Position numbers and translations under genes: made by a program. From Magnetospirillum gryphiswaldense MSR-1 v2 (lineage in GTDB: Bacteria > Pseudomonadota > Alphaproteobacteria > Rhodospirillales > Magnetospirillaceae): a DNA stretch of 64,000 bases. This document shows, in pieces, positions 33,394 through 43,165 of this stretch. The notes beneath the pieces were generated by a model that saw only the letters and a program-made list of their open reading frames with translations, was not told the DNA's origin and ran no database searches. The DNA lies in the NCBI RefSeq assembly GCF_000513295.1, contig NC_023065.1, positions 496,001-560,000 of the forward strand. Reading direction: 5' to 3'. Positions within the stretch are counted from its first letter, which is position 1, and each line of letters begins with the position of its first letter.

Positions 33394-33831
33394 ATGAGCT
33401 GGACCGATCTTGATTTGGTGGAAGTGCGCGCAGTGGCGGGGGAATCCGGGGTTTTCGCCCGCCGCGACATCGCCGGTGGCACGGTGGTCGGCGTCTTCGA
33501 CGGTGCCGCCCAAGTGTTTGATCTCGCCGCGGATGGGCTGGTGGATTGGCGGGGCCAGGATGGCAGCATGTCCATCCACCTGAGGCTGACCGACGGCAAG
33601 CTTTACGCCATCATGCCGCAGGCGGGGGTGGAGATCAGCGGCATCGACTTCATCAACCATTCGTGCAAGGCCAATTGCCGCGCCGATGCCGGGGTGCTGG
33701 TGGTGGAAACCATCCGCGCCATCGAAGCGGGCGAGCAATTGACCATCAACTACCATGACATGGATCTGATCAAGCTGGGCCGTCCGTGCTGGTGCGAAGG
33801 CATCGACGACGGCCAACGCTGCATTCTTTAG
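33394..33831 (+). CDS. SET-domain protein (first of a tandem pair)
   Basis: This 145-residue protein is a compact SET domain. The catalytic knot motifs are INHSCKANC (about residues 87-95) and GEQLTINYHD (about 117-126), followed by a post-SET-like CWC near the C-terminus. SET enzymes transfer methyl groups from S-adenosylmethionine to lysines. I chose the ATG at 33394, which follows GGGGACGAG closely; the frame is open 27 codons further upstream. A second, shorter SET gene follows 12 bases later. The target protein is unknown; ribosomal or nucleoid proteins are possible. Confidence 0.85.
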   Translation: MSWTDLDLVEVRAVAGESGVFARRDIAGGTVVGVFDGAAQVFDLAADGLVDWRGQDGSMSIHLRLTDGKLYAIMPQAGVEISGIDFINHSCKANCRADAGVLVVETIRAIEAGEQLTINYHDMDLIKLGRPCWCEGIDDGQRCIL

Positions 33832-33843
33832 GGGGAGGGGATT

Positions 33844-34209
33844 ATGCTGCTGGTCAAGACTTATCTGGGGGCTAGTTCCGTCCATGGCATCGGTCTGTTC
33901 GCCGGTGAAAACATCGCCAAGGGCACGGTGATCTGGCGGTTTGACGAGCGGGTCGATCGCCGTTTCACCCAGGCCGAGCGCGATGCCTTGCCGGAACCGG
34001 CGCGGTCGTTCCTGCGGACCTATTCATATCCGGAAGAGGTGGGCAGCCCGATCTATTTGCTCGACGGCGACCATGCGCGCTTCTTCAATCACAGCGACCA
34101 GCCCAACACCGATTGCGTGGTCGATACCATCGCCACCCGCGACATCGTCGCCGGCGAGGAATTGCTGTGTGATTACAACCAGTTTCACCCGCGCCACGAG
34201 TTTGCCTGA
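33844..34209 (+). CDS. SET-domain protein (second of a tandem pair)
   Basis: This 121-residue SET-domain protein has an N-terminal HGIGLFAGENI segment, the knot motifs FFNHSDQPN (about 78-86) and GEELLCDYNQF, and no post-SET cysteine cluster. It differs clearly from its neighbour 12 bases upstream (145 residues, CWC tail), so the pair is not a recent duplication. It is probably co-translated with it. It converges with the 1023-residue transporter fusion, leaving only 5 bases between stops. The substrate is unknown. Confidence 0.85.
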   Translation: MLLVKTYLGASSVHGIGLFAGENIAKGTVIWRFDERVDRRFTQAERDALPEPARSFLRTYSYPEEVGSPIYLLDGDHARFFNHSDQPNTDCVVDTIATRDIVAGEELLCDYNQFHPRHEFA

Positions 34210-34214
34210 TAATC

Positions 34215-37200
34215 TCAGGCAATCATCTTCCGCAAGCGCCGTACCAGCACCTTGCACATTTCCACCGATATTTCAGGGCGTTGCTGGATCAGGCTGTGCA
34301 GGTGGTCCTGGTCCAGCGACAGCACCTCGGTTTCCTCGGTGGCGGTGACGGTGGCCGAGCGGGTTTCCGCCTCGAAGATGGACATTTCGCCGAAAATCTG
34401 GCCGCTGTGCAGCGTCGCCAATTGGCGCGGCCCGTCGGGCAGGTGCTTGGTGATGGTGACCGCGCCGCGAAAGATCACGTATAGACGGTCGCCGGATTCG
34501 CCTTCGCGCACGATATCTTCGCCGGCCAGATAGGTTTCGCGGCTCATGGCGTGGTCCAGGGCCACCAGATTGTCCAGACTCATGTTCTGGAACAGCGAAA
34601 CCGATTTCAGGAAGGCCAGTCGGTTCATGGGGAGATCCTTGTCGTCCGGAGCGGTTCCCGCCGCCAGCCGGGCACGGGTTTCGGCGACCACCGCATCTTC
34701 GGTATCGTCCGATGCGGGCGGCAGAGTGTTGAGGTCCTGCCGCCATACCACCAGGGCGGCGGCACGCACCCATGGGCTGGGCAGGGCCAGGGCCTGGGTC
34801 AGGATGTCGGCGATGATGGCCGCATCCGTGGGCCGGGCCGGCGGTGGGGCATCGGCCTGTTGTTCCAGCAGCGGCAGCAATGGCAGCACGTAATGGCGAT
34901 GGGCCAGCGACGCCAGGGTTTCCAGGGCGTTGGATTTGACCCGGGGCTCGCTGGCGGCCAGGGCGGCACGGACCGAACCAAGGATGCGCTGATAGCCCAT
35001 GGCCCCCAATCCGGCCAGGACCAGGGCCAGGGATTGCTGGTTGACGTCGTCGAGGGCCTGCCGCAAGGCCGCCCAGGCGGTGCCGTCGCCGGGGACGCGC
35101 TTTTGCAGCGCCAGCGCCTGGGTGGTCTGGGGATAGACCCGTTCCGACAAAAAGGCGAACAGCGCCTGATCCGCGCTTTTGCCGCCGATCAGGCCCAGAG
35201 CGTCGAGGGCGGCATGACAGGTGGCCGGGGATAGCGCCCGCAATTGCGCCGCCACCGCCGGCAAGGCATCGGTGCCGCGCTGGCCCAGTTCCGCCGCCAC
35301 CAAGCGGCGAACCCTGGGGTCGTCATCGCCCAGACCGGCTGCGGCCAGGGCCGGCAGGTTGACCGGCAGGCTCAGACGGGTCAGCGCCGCCAGGGCGGCG
35401 GCGCGGACTTCGGTGTCGGCCTCTTGCGCCGCCTTGCGCGCCCACGGCATCACCGCGCTGTCGCCGGGTTGAGCATGGCGGGTGGTGGCGATCAGGGCCG
35501 CCGCCCGCACTTGCGGCGCCGGATGGTCACCGAAGGCGCGGATGATCCGGGCGGCGTCGCGTGGAGCCAGGCTGGCGGTGATGTCGATGACCGCCTGGGC
35601 CGCGGCGGTGGATAAACGCGCGGTGTCGCCGGTTCCGGCGCCGTTCAGCACCCGGGCCATGGCGACGACGCTTTCATCGTTGTCGACGGCTAGGGCGGCC
35701 ATATCGCAACCATCCAGCGGCAGGGCTTTTTCCCCCAGAACGCCAAGGCCGAGCCGACGCAGTTCGGCCATGGGCGAATCGCACAAATCGCGCAGCAAGA
35801 TGATGGTGCCGGCCCGGTTCTCGGTCAGCAGGTCGTGCAGGATGGTGCGGCCACGCTGGGGGTCCAGCTTGGGCAGGCAATCGCCGGCGCGGGCCAGGGC
35901 GATGGTGCTGTCGCAGCGCACTGCCATTTCCAGCCCCAGGAACACGGTGTCGGCATCGGGGCTGTCGAGCATGGTGATGATGTCGTCCACGTATTCCGGC
36001 GGCGGGCGAAAGCCCTTGCCGGCGGCATCCAGATCCATGCTGCCGTTGCGCAGCATCTCGATCAGCCCGTGCACGTAATGACGTTTGATGCGCAGGGCGA
36101 CCAGCAGGAAAACCACGCTCAGGCCCACGCACAGCACGGCGATGCCCGACAGCGGCACCAGCCCGTCGAGCACCAGCAGCACCAGCCCGGCCACCAGCAA
36201 GGCCAGGGGATAGACGGCGCCGTCGTTGAACACCCGGATGCGCCCGACGAAGCGATGGGGCATGGCGTTGTAGTTCATGGAAAACACCGGCACGCCGGCA
36301 TTGTTTTCGAAGGCGTCGTAATTGATGTGCGACAGCACCCCCGCCGGCAGGCCGTTCCACAGCGCCAGCACGCCGAAGGCGAAGCTGTTGAACAAGGGCA
36401 CGCACACATTCATGCGCGCCACCCCCAGACGTGGCAGCAGCGGGTTGGTGAAGGCCAGGACGATGATGACGCCGATCACGTTGATGCCGGCATTGGCCAG
36501 CCCGAGAAAGGCGGTCAGCGCGTCTTCGTCGGGATAATGTTCGGAATAGATGGAAAACGCCGCGTATTCGGCCATGCATTGCAGCATGGTGTTAAGGAAT
36601 ACCGCCGCCGCCATGAAGGCGATGATGGGATAACGCGACGCCACCTTGGGCAGGATGCGGATGCTGTCCCACACGCCTTCATCCGCCGCCGATTCGCATT
36701 CGTCCAGCGGCTCTTCCCGCCGGCTCAGCCAGATGGATTGCATCAGCACCAGCCCGGCCAGCAGCGGCGCGGTCATGGCCGCCACCTCGCGCGGCATCAG
36801 GGCGGCGATGCCGCCGACCAGCCCAGCCCCGGCGATGCCGCCCATGGCCATGCTCATGGCCACCGGCGTGGTCAGGCGGTTGGCCTCGGTAGCGGTGAAA
36901 TGATCGGCGAACAGGACGTAGTAAACGCTGTACAGCAGCATTTCGCAGATGCTGAAGCCCAGATAGGCGATGGTCCCCGCCGTTGCCGCCTCCATCACCA
37001 GCGGCAACAGCGGCAGCGCCACGCCCTGGACCAGCAAGGTCAGCAGCATGGCCTGAAAAATCCGCGATCGCGGCCATTTGTCGATGATGGTGGAAAAAAC
37101 GAGTGAAACCGGAATCGAGACAGCGGAAAAGATGACGTAATAAATCGGCAGGCTATCCGCCCCGGCATTGGACAAAAACGTCGATGACGCCAAGGTGGTG

Positions 37201-37286
37201 GTAAAGGTGTTGGTCAGAGTCAGGGTGAAAGCCAGAAATATGAACTGGAACTGCCTTGACAATATGGACGGCAATGCTCTTTTCAT
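34215..37286 (-). CDS. NTT-like transporter fused to HEAT repeats and a cyclic-nucleotide-binding domain
   Basis: This 1023-residue protein begins with about 12 membrane helices (residues 15-410) resembling nucleotide-transporter (ATP/ADP translocase-like) or major-facilitator proteins. A soluble region of repeated helical pairs (about 430-860), rich in Ala/Leu/Asp, reads as HEAT repeats. A C-terminal cNMP-binding domain (about 890-1015) keeps the phosphate-binding cassette FGEMSIFEAETRSATV with its Gly-Glu and Arg. A function as a cAMP- or cGMP-gated transporter follows from the architecture but is inference. The ATG at 37286 is preferred over a TTG 24 bases upstream. No partner gene is in the operon. 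Confidence 0.82.
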   Translation of the reverse strand: MKRALPSILSRQFQFIFLAFTLTLTNTFTTTLASSTFLSNAGADSLPIYYVIFSAVSIPVSLVFSTIIDKWPRSRIFQAMLLTLLVQGVALPLLPLVMEAATAGTIAYLGFSICEMLLYSVYYVLFADHFTATEANRLTTPVAMSMAMGGIAGAGLVGGIAALMPREVAAMTAPLLAGLVLMQSIWLSRREEPLDECESAADEGVWDSIRILPKVASRYPIIAFMAAAVFLNTMLQCMAEYAAFSIYSEHYPDEDALTAFLGLANAGINVIGVIIVLAFTNPLLPRLGVARMNVCVPLFNSFAFGVLALWNGLPAGVLSHINYDAFENNAGVPVFSMNYNAMPHRFVGRIRVFNDGAVYPLALLVAGLVLLVLDGLVPLSGIAVLCVGLSVVFLLVALRIKRHYVHGLIEMLRNGSMDLDAAGKGFRPPPEYVDDIITMLDSPDADTVFLGLEMAVRCDSTIALARAGDCLPKLDPQRGRTILHDLLTENRAGTIILLRDLCDSPMAELRRLGLGVLGEKALPLDGCDMAALAVDNDESVVAMARVLNGAGTGDTARLSTAAAQAVIDITASLAPRDAARIIRAFGDHPAPQVRAAALIATTRHAQPGDSAVMPWARKAAQEADTEVRAAALAALTRLSLPVNLPALAAAGLGDDDPRVRRLVAAELGQRGTDALPAVAAQLRALSPATCHAALDALGLIGGKSADQALFAFLSERVYPQTTQALALQKRVPGDGTAWAALRQALDDVNQQSLALVLAGLGAMGYQRILGSVRAALAASEPRVKSNALETLASLAHRHYVLPLLPLLEQQADAPPPARPTDAAIIADILTQALALPSPWVRAAALVVWRQDLNTLPPASDDTEDAVVAETRARLAAGTAPDDKDLPMNRLAFLKSVSLFQNMSLDNLVALDHAMSRETYLAGEDIVREGESGDRLYVIFRGAVTITKHLPDGPRQLATLHSGQIFGEMSIFEAETRSATVTATEETEVLSLDQDHLHSLIQQRPEISVEMCKVLVRRLRKMIA

Positions 37287-37533
37287 CTGACTTTCTTCTG
37301 CCGTCGGCAATCATCGATTGCCATGGTTTGCTCGCGCCGCCAAGGTAATATGGCTTAGGCATGCGGGCAACCGGTAGCGGCGCGGCTATTGTCAATGGCC
37401 GTTCACATTGCCCCGTCCTCGGGCCTCGGTGCGGGTCCGTTGACGGCGGTGATGCCCCAGGCTTGTTGCCGCCAAGGCCAGGTGCTATAGGGGAGGACCG
37501 CTTCGCCAAACCTTTTGGAAACGTCCTCATCCC

Positions 37534-38874
37534 ATGACCGTCACGGTCCGCTTCGCCCCCAGCCCCACCGGGCTTTTGCATGTGGGCAATGCCCGCGTCG
37601 CCTTGATCAACTGGCTGTTCGCCAAGGCGCATGGCGGCTATTTCATGCTGCGCTACGACGACACCGATCTGGCGCGCTCCACCGACGCATTCGCCCAAGG
37701 CATCGCCCGCGACCTGTCCTGGCTGGGCTTGGCCTGGGACAAAAAGGCGTGGCAGTCCAAGCGGCTGGATATGTACACCGCCGCCGCCGAGCGGCTGAAG
37801 GCCGATGGCCGCCTGTATGCCTGCTGGGAAACGCCGGAAGAGCTGGATTTCAAGCGCAAGCGGCAATTGGCCCGTGGCCTGCCGCCGGTCTATGACCGCG
37901 CCGGCTTGCACGTCACCGCCGCCGACCGCGCCAAGTTCGAGGCCGAGGGCCGCCAGCCCCATTGGCGTTTCAAGCTCGACCACAAGGATGTGCGCTGGGA
38001 CGACCTGGTGCGCGGTGACAGCCACGTCAATTGCGCGTCCCTGTCCGATCCGGTGCTGATCCGCGCCGACGGCACCTATCTGTACACCCTGCCCAGCGTC
38101 GTCGACGATATCGAGTTCGCCATCAGCCACATCATCCGTGGCGAGGATCACGTCACCAATTCGGCACCGCAAATCCAACTGTTCCGGGCTTTAGGGGCCG
38201 AGCCGCCGGCTTTCGCCCACCTGCCGCTGCTGACCGATATTTCCGGCGCCGGCCTGTCCAAGCGCCTGGGTTCGCTGTCCTTGGCCGATCTGCGCGAGCA
38301 GGGTACCGAGCCCATGGCGGTCAATTCGCTGCTGGCCAAGCTGGGCACGTCCGACGCCATCGAGATCCGTGCTGTTCTGGATCAGTTGGTGGATGAGTTC
38401 GACATCACCCATTTCAGCCGTTCCACCGCCAAGTTCGATCCGAACGAATTGGCCCACCTGAATGCCAAGTTGCTGCATGGCCTCAGCTTCGATCAGGTGG
38501 CGCCGCGTCTGGCCGCCTTGGGCCTGGACGGTGTCCATGCGGGCTTCTGGGATGCGGTCAAGGCCAACCTGGCCAGCATCGGCGACGCGGCCCAGTGGTG
38601 GCCGGTGGTCACCGGCCCCATCGATCCGGTGATCGAGGACGCGGCGTTCTGCGCCCAGGCGGCGGCGGTTCTGCCCGATGGCGCCTGGGATCAGACCACC
38701 TGGGGGGCGTGGACCAATGCCGTCAAGCAGGCGACCGGACGCAAGGGGCGCGAGCTGTTCCACCCGCTGCGTCTGGCGCTCACGGGCCGCGAAAACGGCC
38801 CGGAACTGAAATTGCTGCTGCCGCTGATCGGTCGCGACAAGGCGCTGGCGCGTCTGTCCGGCCAAGTCGCCTAA
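37534..38874 (+). CDS. gltX: Glutamyl-tRNA synthetase (short, second-type)
   Basis: This 446-residue class I aminoacyl-tRNA synthetase has the HIGH-type motif HVGN in [14 protein letters not shown] near the N-terminus and the KMSKS-type loop as LSKRLG near residue 242. Alphaproteobacteria often carry two gltX genes, and this form is the shorter one. It charges tRNA-Glu, and in some species a second copy prefers tRNA-Gln; the specificity is not visible here. A 223-base gap upstream, shared with the divergent transporter fusion, should hold the promoter. It is followed by cysS after 16 bases. Confidence 0.93.
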   Translation: MTVTVRFAPSPTGLLHVGNARVALINWLFAKAHGGYFMLRYDDTDLARSTDAFAQGIARDLSWLGLAWDKKAWQSKRLDMYTAAAERLKADGRLYACWETPEELDFKRKRQLARGLPPVYDRAGLHVTAADRAKFEAEGRQPHWRFKLDHKDVRWDDLVRGDSHVNCASLSDPVLIRADGTYLYTLPSVVDDIEFAISHIIRGEDHVTNSAPQIQLFRALGAEPPAFAHLPLLTDISGAGLSKRLGSLSLADLREQGTEPMAVNSLLAKLGTSDAIEIRAVLDQLVDEFDITHFSRSTAKFDPNELAHLNAKLLHGLSFDQVAPRLAALGLDGVHAGFWDAVKANLASIGDAAQWWPVVTGPIDPVIEDAAFCAQAAAVLPDGAWDQTTWGAWTNAVKQATGRKGRELFHPLRLALTGRENGPELKLLLPLIGRDKALARLSGQVA

Positions 38875-38890
38875 AGGGGGAGGTGCCGTC

Positions 38891-40270
38891 GTGGCCCTGG
38901 TTCTGTACAACACGCTGACCCGCCGGAAGGAAGCCTTCCAGCCTCTGTCCCCCGATCACGTGGGCATGTATGTGTGCGGCCCCACCGTCTATGACCGCGC
39001 CCATATCGGCAATGCCCGTCCGGTCATCGTCTTCGACGTGCTGTACCGGTTGCTGACCCGGCTGTATCCGGCGGTGACCTATGTGCGCAACATCACCGAC
39101 GTGGACGACAAGATCAATCAGCGGTCCAAGGATTCGGGCGAGCCGATCGCGGTGATCACCGCGCGGACGACCCAGATGTTTCATGACGACATCGCCGAGT
39201 TGAACGCCCTGCCGCCGACCATCGAGCCGCGTGCGACCGCCCATATCCAGCAGATGATCGACATGATCCAGGTGCTGATCGCCAAGGGCCATGCCTACGC
39301 CGCCGAAGGCCATGTGTTGTTCGAGGTGGGCAGCATGGCCGATTACGGCCAATTGTCGCGCCGTTCCATGGATGAGATGATCGCCGGTGCTCGCGTCGAG
39401 GTGGCGCCTTATAAAAAGAATGCCGGTGATTTCGTGCTGTGGAAGCCGTCCCCCCCCGATCTGCCCGGCTGGGACTCACCCTGGGGCCGGGGTCGTCCGG
39501 GCTGGCACATCGAATGCAGCGCCATGAGCGGCCAGTATCTGGGCCAGACCTTCGATATCCATGGCGGCGGCCAGGATCTGGTCTTCCCCCACCACGAGAA
39601 CGAAATCGCCCAAAGCCAGTGCGCCAACGGCGCGCCGTTCGCCCGTTATTGGCTGCATAACGGCTATCTGATGGTGGAAGGCGAGAAGATGTCCAAGTCG
39701 CTGGGCAACTTCTTCACCGTGCGCGAGTTGCTGGAAACTGCCCCGGGCGAGGCCATCCGCCTGTGCATGTTGTCCACCCATTACCACCAGCCCTTCGACT
39801 GGACCGCCGAGGGGCTGAAGCAGGCCCGTGCCACCTTGGACCGTCTGTACAATGCCTTGCGCGGCACCGCCGATGCCGGCACCGAGGCGGTGGAATTGCC
39901 GCTGGCGGTGCAGGCGGCGCTGGAAGACGACCTCAACACGCCCTTGGCCATTTCCCATCTGCATGAATTGGCCGGCAGCTTGAACAAGGCGGAAAGCGTC
40001 GCCGACAAGGCCCGCGCCCGCGGTGCTCTGCTGGCCGCCGGCCAAGCCTTGGGTGTTCTGTTGCAAGACCCGGAAGTGTGGTTTCGCTGGCAATCGGCAG
40101 GCGCTGACAGCGGTCCCGACGAGGCGGGGATCGAAAACCTGATCCAGGCCCGCCTGGAGGCGCGGAAGGCCAAGAATTTCGCCGAGGCCGACCGCATCCG
40201 CAAGGAACTGGCCGATTCCGGCGTGGTTCTGGAAGACGGCCCGCAAGGTACCACCTGGAAACGGGCGTGA
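38891..40270 (+). CDS. cysS: Cysteinyl-tRNA synthetase
   Basis: This 459-residue class I synthetase shows [16 protein letters not shown] near the N-terminus (Zn ligand Cys and HIGH-type motif), the Zn-binding WHIECS segment and HHENE, and KMSKSLGNF near residue 264. It ligates Cys to tRNA-Cys. The start is GTG with GGGGGAGG just upstream. It is 16 bases after gltX and overlaps the following membrane-protein gene by 4 bases (GTGA), so the three form a translationally coupled set. Confidence 0.97.
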   Translation: MALVLYNTLTRRKEAFQPLSPDHVGMYVCGPTVYDRAHIGNARPVIVFDVLYRLLTRLYPAVTYVRNITDVDDKINQRSKDSGEPIAVITARTTQMFHDDIAELNALPPTIEPRATAHIQQMIDMIQVLIAKGHAYAAEGHVLFEVGSMADYGQLSRRSMDEMIAGARVEVAPYKKNAGDFVLWKPSPPDLPGWDSPWGRGRPGWHIECSAMSGQYLGQTFDIHGGGQDLVFPHHENEIAQSQCANGAPFARYWLHNGYLMVEGEKMSKSLGNFFTVRELLETAPGEAIRLCMLSTHYHQPFDWTAEGLKQARATLDRLYNALRGTADAGTEAVELPLAVQAALEDDLNTPLAISHLHELAGSLNKAESVADKARARGALLAAGQALGVLLQDPEVWFRWQSAGADSGPDEAGIENLIQARLEARKAKNFAEADRIRKELADSGVVLEDGPQGTTWKRA

Positions 40271-41724
40271 TCGAGGCGACCGCCCGATTTTTGCATTGGC
40301 AGGGCTGGCGGATCGCGTCCGTCGCGGCGGTGATGCTGCTGCTCTTGGGGCCGGCGCTGTGGAACGGCTATCCGCTGGTTTATTTCGACAGCGAAGATTA
40401 TGTCGAGATGGCCTTTTCCTGGCAGCCGATCATCTTCCGCATCATGACCTATGGGCTGGTCACCGTGCTGGCCCGGCCCTTCGACACCTTGTGGGTGATC
40501 CCGGTGTTCCAGGCGCTGTTGATGGCCTGGATGCTGCACGAAGCGGTGTGGGCGTGGATCGCCCGCTATCGCCCCCATGTCTATCTGGCCATGGGGCTGT
40601 TGCTGTCCCTGGCCACCGGCCTGCCCTGGGTGGTGGCCCAGGTGATGGCCGACATGTTCGCCGGGCTGACCATTCTGGGGGTGGCGGTGCTGGCCTTCGG
40701 TTCCGCCTTACCGCGCTGGCGGCGGGCGGTGCTCATCCCGGTGGTCGGTTTGTCCATCTGCGTTCATATGACCCATGTGGCGGTGGCGTCGGGACTGGTG
40801 CTGGTGCTGGCGGCCATGTGGCTGGCCTCGCGCTTTTCCTTGCGCATGCCGCGCCCCCGTCTGGTTTTCGTGCTGCCAGCGGTGGCCTTGGGCGTGGGAT
40901 TGGTGCCGGCGACCCATTGGATGGCCACCGGTAAGGGCTTTTTCAGTGCCTCAGGGCAGGTGCTGCAACTGGCCTTGTTCGTCCAGGACGGGCTGGCGCA
41001 GAAATATCTGGACGAGGTCTGCCCCGGCGGGGCCCCGTTGAAATTGTGTGAATACAAGGAGCAATTGCCGCACACCGCCGACGAGTTCCTGTGGGGGCCA
41101 TCGGTGTTCCAGCAATTGGGCGGCTGGACCGGCATGCAGGACGAGGCCGCCGCCATCGTCAAGGGCACCATCAAGACCTTTCCCATGGATACCGCCAAGG
41201 CCATGGTGGGCAACACGCTGACCCAGATGGAACTGATCGGCACCGGCGAGGATCTGGTGCCCATGAGCTGGCATTTCGTCAAAACCCAGCTCAGGCGTTA
41301 TCCCGATGATTTCCGCGCCTTCCGCTATGCCATGCAGCAGCGTCACGGCGGCATCGACTTCGAGCTTTTGAACCAGATTCAGGTGCCCATCGCCCAGGCG
41401 GCGCAATTGGCGGCCCTGGTCTTGCTGGCGGTGGCCTGGAAGCGGCGTGACCGTATCAGCACCGGTTTGTTGGCGGTGGTCATCGTCGCCTTTTTGGGTA
41501 ACGCCTTCGTCTGCGGGGCGTTGTCCAATCCCCATGACCGTTATCAGAACCGTATCGTCTGGCTGGCCCTGTTCGCCGTGTCCATCGCCGCTATCCGGCT
41601 GGATCAGCGTTTCACCGCCAAGCGTCCGGCCTCAGCCGGTGAGCGCCGGCCCGTTGTGGATTACCCCGAGCAGCAGAACCAACCCCAAAAGCAGGATCGT
41701 CCCGGCGCCGGCCACCGCCAGTAG
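40267..41724 (+). CDS. Multi-pass membrane protein, possibly a PMT/GT-C-type glycosyltransferase
   Basis: This 485-residue protein has about ten hydrophobic helices. Loop motifs such as [16 protein letters not shown] near the first periplasmic loop resemble the Asp-containing loops of GT-C mannosyl- or arabinosyl-transferases, but I cannot assign a family with confidence. It begins with GTG overlapping the cysS stop. The last ~30 codons are polar (Gln/Pro/Arg) and run 93 bases into the end of the convergent NicO gene. It may therefore have acquired its tail by stop-codon loss, or the reverse. Confidence 0.6.
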   Translation: MIEATARFLHWQGWRIASVAAVMLLLLGPALWNGYPLVYFDSEDYVEMAFSWQPIIFRIMTYGLVTVLARPFDTLWVIPVFQALLMAWMLHEAVWAWIARYRPHVYLAMGLLLSLATGLPWVVAQVMADMFAGLTILGVAVLAFGSALPRWRRAVLIPVVGLSICVHMTHVAVASGLVLVLAAMWLASRFSLRMPRPRLVFVLPAVALGVGLVPATHWMATGKGFFSASGQVLQLALFVQDGLAQKYLDEVCPGGAPLKLCEYKEQLPHTADEFLWGPSVFQQLGGWTGMQDEAAAIVKGTIKTFPMDTAKAMVGNTLTQMELIGTGEDLVPMSWHFVKTQLRRYPDDFRAFRYAMQQRHGGIDFELLNQIQVPIAQAAQLAALVLLAVAWKRRDRISTGLLAVVIVAFLGNAFVCGALSNPHDRYQNRIVWLALFAVSIAAIRLDQRFTAKRPASAGERRPVVDYPEQQNQPQKQDRPGAGHRQ

Positions 41725-42504
41725 CCGTCGCCATAAGGCGGCGTGGGGCGAGGTGCCGAAGCGGCTTTCGAGCAGGCGGTTCAGCCCCAGGGCCGACAGG
41801 CCGATACCCGACACGGTGATGGTCACCCCCACCGCCATGGCCAAGGTCGCCACGATCCCCACCCATAGCATGCCATTCGCCAAGGTGAACAAAAGCACCA
41901 GGATGGCGCCCGAACAGGGGCGGAACCCCACCGCTGCCGCCATCGCCCACAGGCTGCGGTCCGGAATGGTCGGGGTGTGATCGGCGTGATTGCAATGGGG
42001 GCCGTGTTGATGGTCGCCGTGATCGTGACCGCAAGCATGTCGGCCGCGCAGGGCCTGTACCAGCATCCACACCCCCATCAGGGTGATCAGGGCATAGGAT
42101 CCGGTTTCCAGCCATGCCGCCTGGGCCAACACGTCGCGCGGGGCCAGCGACAGGGCGCCGGCCAGCAGCAGCACGACGGCGATGGCCGACGCCGCCTGCA
42201 CCAGCGCCGACAGGGCGCAGGCGGCCAGGCCATAGGCGATGCGGGCGCGGCGGCTGGCGAACCACGATCCGATCACCACCTTGCCATGACCGGGACCGAT
42301 GGCGTGAAAGATGCCGTAGAGAAAGGCGGCCAGGATGATCGCGGCCAAGGGCTCCCAACTGACGCCGCCGTCTTGCATCAGAACCAGTTGACGGCGCATC
42401 TCCCCATTCAGGCCCCGTTGCAGGGCAAAGCCCCATTCGGCCAGCGAGCGCAGGGGTTCCGGCAGGTCGAAACCGGTGGGGGCGGGGGGGGGCATCAGGC
42501 TCAT
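41632..42504 (-). CDS. NicO/RcnA-family nickel/cobalt transporter
   Basis: This 290-residue protein has six or so helices, the signature HAIGPGHGK near residue 67, a second signature GFRPCSGA, and a cytoplasmic His-rich loop (HACGHDHGDHQHGPHCNH, about 157-174) typical of metal transporters of the NicO group. Family members move Ni2+ or Co2+, and some relatives occur beside zinc-related genes. A Zur-like box lies 31 bases upstream of the start, and a DUF1007 gene follows upstream on the same strand. Zinc- or nickel-linked control is therefore possible. The C-terminal 93 bases overlap the end of the convergent gene. Confidence 0.87.
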   Translation of the reverse strand: MSLMPPPAPTGFDLPEPLRSLAEWGFALQRGLNGEMRRQLVLMQDGGVSWEPLAAIILAAFLYGIFHAIGPGHGKVVIGSWFASRRARIAYGLAACALSALVQAASAIAVVLLLAGALSLAPRDVLAQAAWLETGSYALITLMGVWMLVQALRGRHACGHDHGDHQHGPHCNHADHTPTIPDRSLWAMAAAVGFRPCSGAILVLLFTLANGMLWVGIVATLAMAVGVTITVSGIGLSALGLNRLLESRFGTSPHAALWRRLLAVAGAGTILLLGLVLLLGVIHNGPALTG

Positions 42505-42534
42505 GCTCGGCTTTCGTCGCTATGGCTGGTTAAG

Positions 42535-42549
42535 TGTTATAACATAACA
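42535..42549. promoter_or_regulatory. Zur-like operator upstream of the NicO gene
   Basis: TGTTAT, AAC, ATAACA forms perfect 6-bp inverted arms with a 3-base centre and matches the core of zinc-uptake-regulator boxes (TGTTATAxTATAACA type). It lies 31 bases before the NicO start and 23 bases after the DUF1007 stop, both on the minus strand. It suggests separate, metal-controlled transcription of the NicO gene. The naming rests on motif resemblance. Confidence 0.5.
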
Positions 42550-42571
42550 TTATCCATAGGCGCCCTCAGGC

Positions 42572-43165
42572 TCAGTCGCAACGGATTTCCACTTTTTTGG
42601 GAAAAGCGACGCCGCCCAACAGCGGATTGGCTTTATCCGGGCCCATCATGGCCCGGCAGCCCTGCGAGCCGTCGCCCACCAGTTTGACCGCCGCGTCGTT
42701 GGGGATGTCGATATCGATGTAAAAGCTTTCCTCATAGGTGGAAACCTTGAGCGGGCTTTGGCGCGGATCGATGGGGCTGGGAAAGTTCAGGCGAAAGGCA
42801 TAAAGCAGCGCGTCCTTGTGGACCAGAACCTGGAAATTCGCCGCTTCCGGCCATTCCACCACCCGCCCATCCACCTGGGCATGGGTGAAGTACTGGTGCT
42901 GGCGGGTATCGCGGAAGGCCTCTTTCTCGATGCTGGCCAGTTCACTGGGTGACAGACTGCCGCTTTTGTCGGCGTCGAAATCCTGGACCAGGGTCGAGGA
43001 ATAGACCGGGTCGAACTTCCAGCCCATCTGGATGCCGGCGATCTTGCCGGCCTCGAACAGAAAGATCAGGTGGGAATCGATCAGCACATGCGGATGGGCT
43101 CGGGCGATTGTGGGGGCGGTGAGGGGGGCCAGCAGCAGGCCCGCCAGCAGCGCCAGCCAGCGCAT
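42572..43165 (-). CDS. DUF1007 family periplasmic protein with EF-hand-like loop
   Basis: This 197-residue exported protein has a signal peptide ending at RAHPHV, where the mature protein begins with a His-Pro-His segment characteristic of DUF1007. An EF-hand-like loop DADKSGSLSPSE occurs at about residues 64-75. DUF1007 proteins co-occur with NicO-type metal transporters, as here (68 bases apart), and may help present or store metal in the periplasm; this is inferred from association. The start overlaps the metC stop by one base (TGATG), so it is co-translated with metC. Confidence 0.88.
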   Translation of the reverse strand: MRWLALLAGLLLAPLTAPTIARAHPHVLIDSHLIFLFEAGKIAGIQMGWKFDPVYSSTLVQDFDADKSGSLSPSELASIEKEAFRDTRQHQYFTHAQVDGRVVEWPEAANFQVLVHKDALLYAFRLNFPSPIDPRQSPLKVSTYEESFYIDIDIPNDAAVKLVGDGSQGCRAMMGPDKANPLLGGVAFPKKVEIRCD

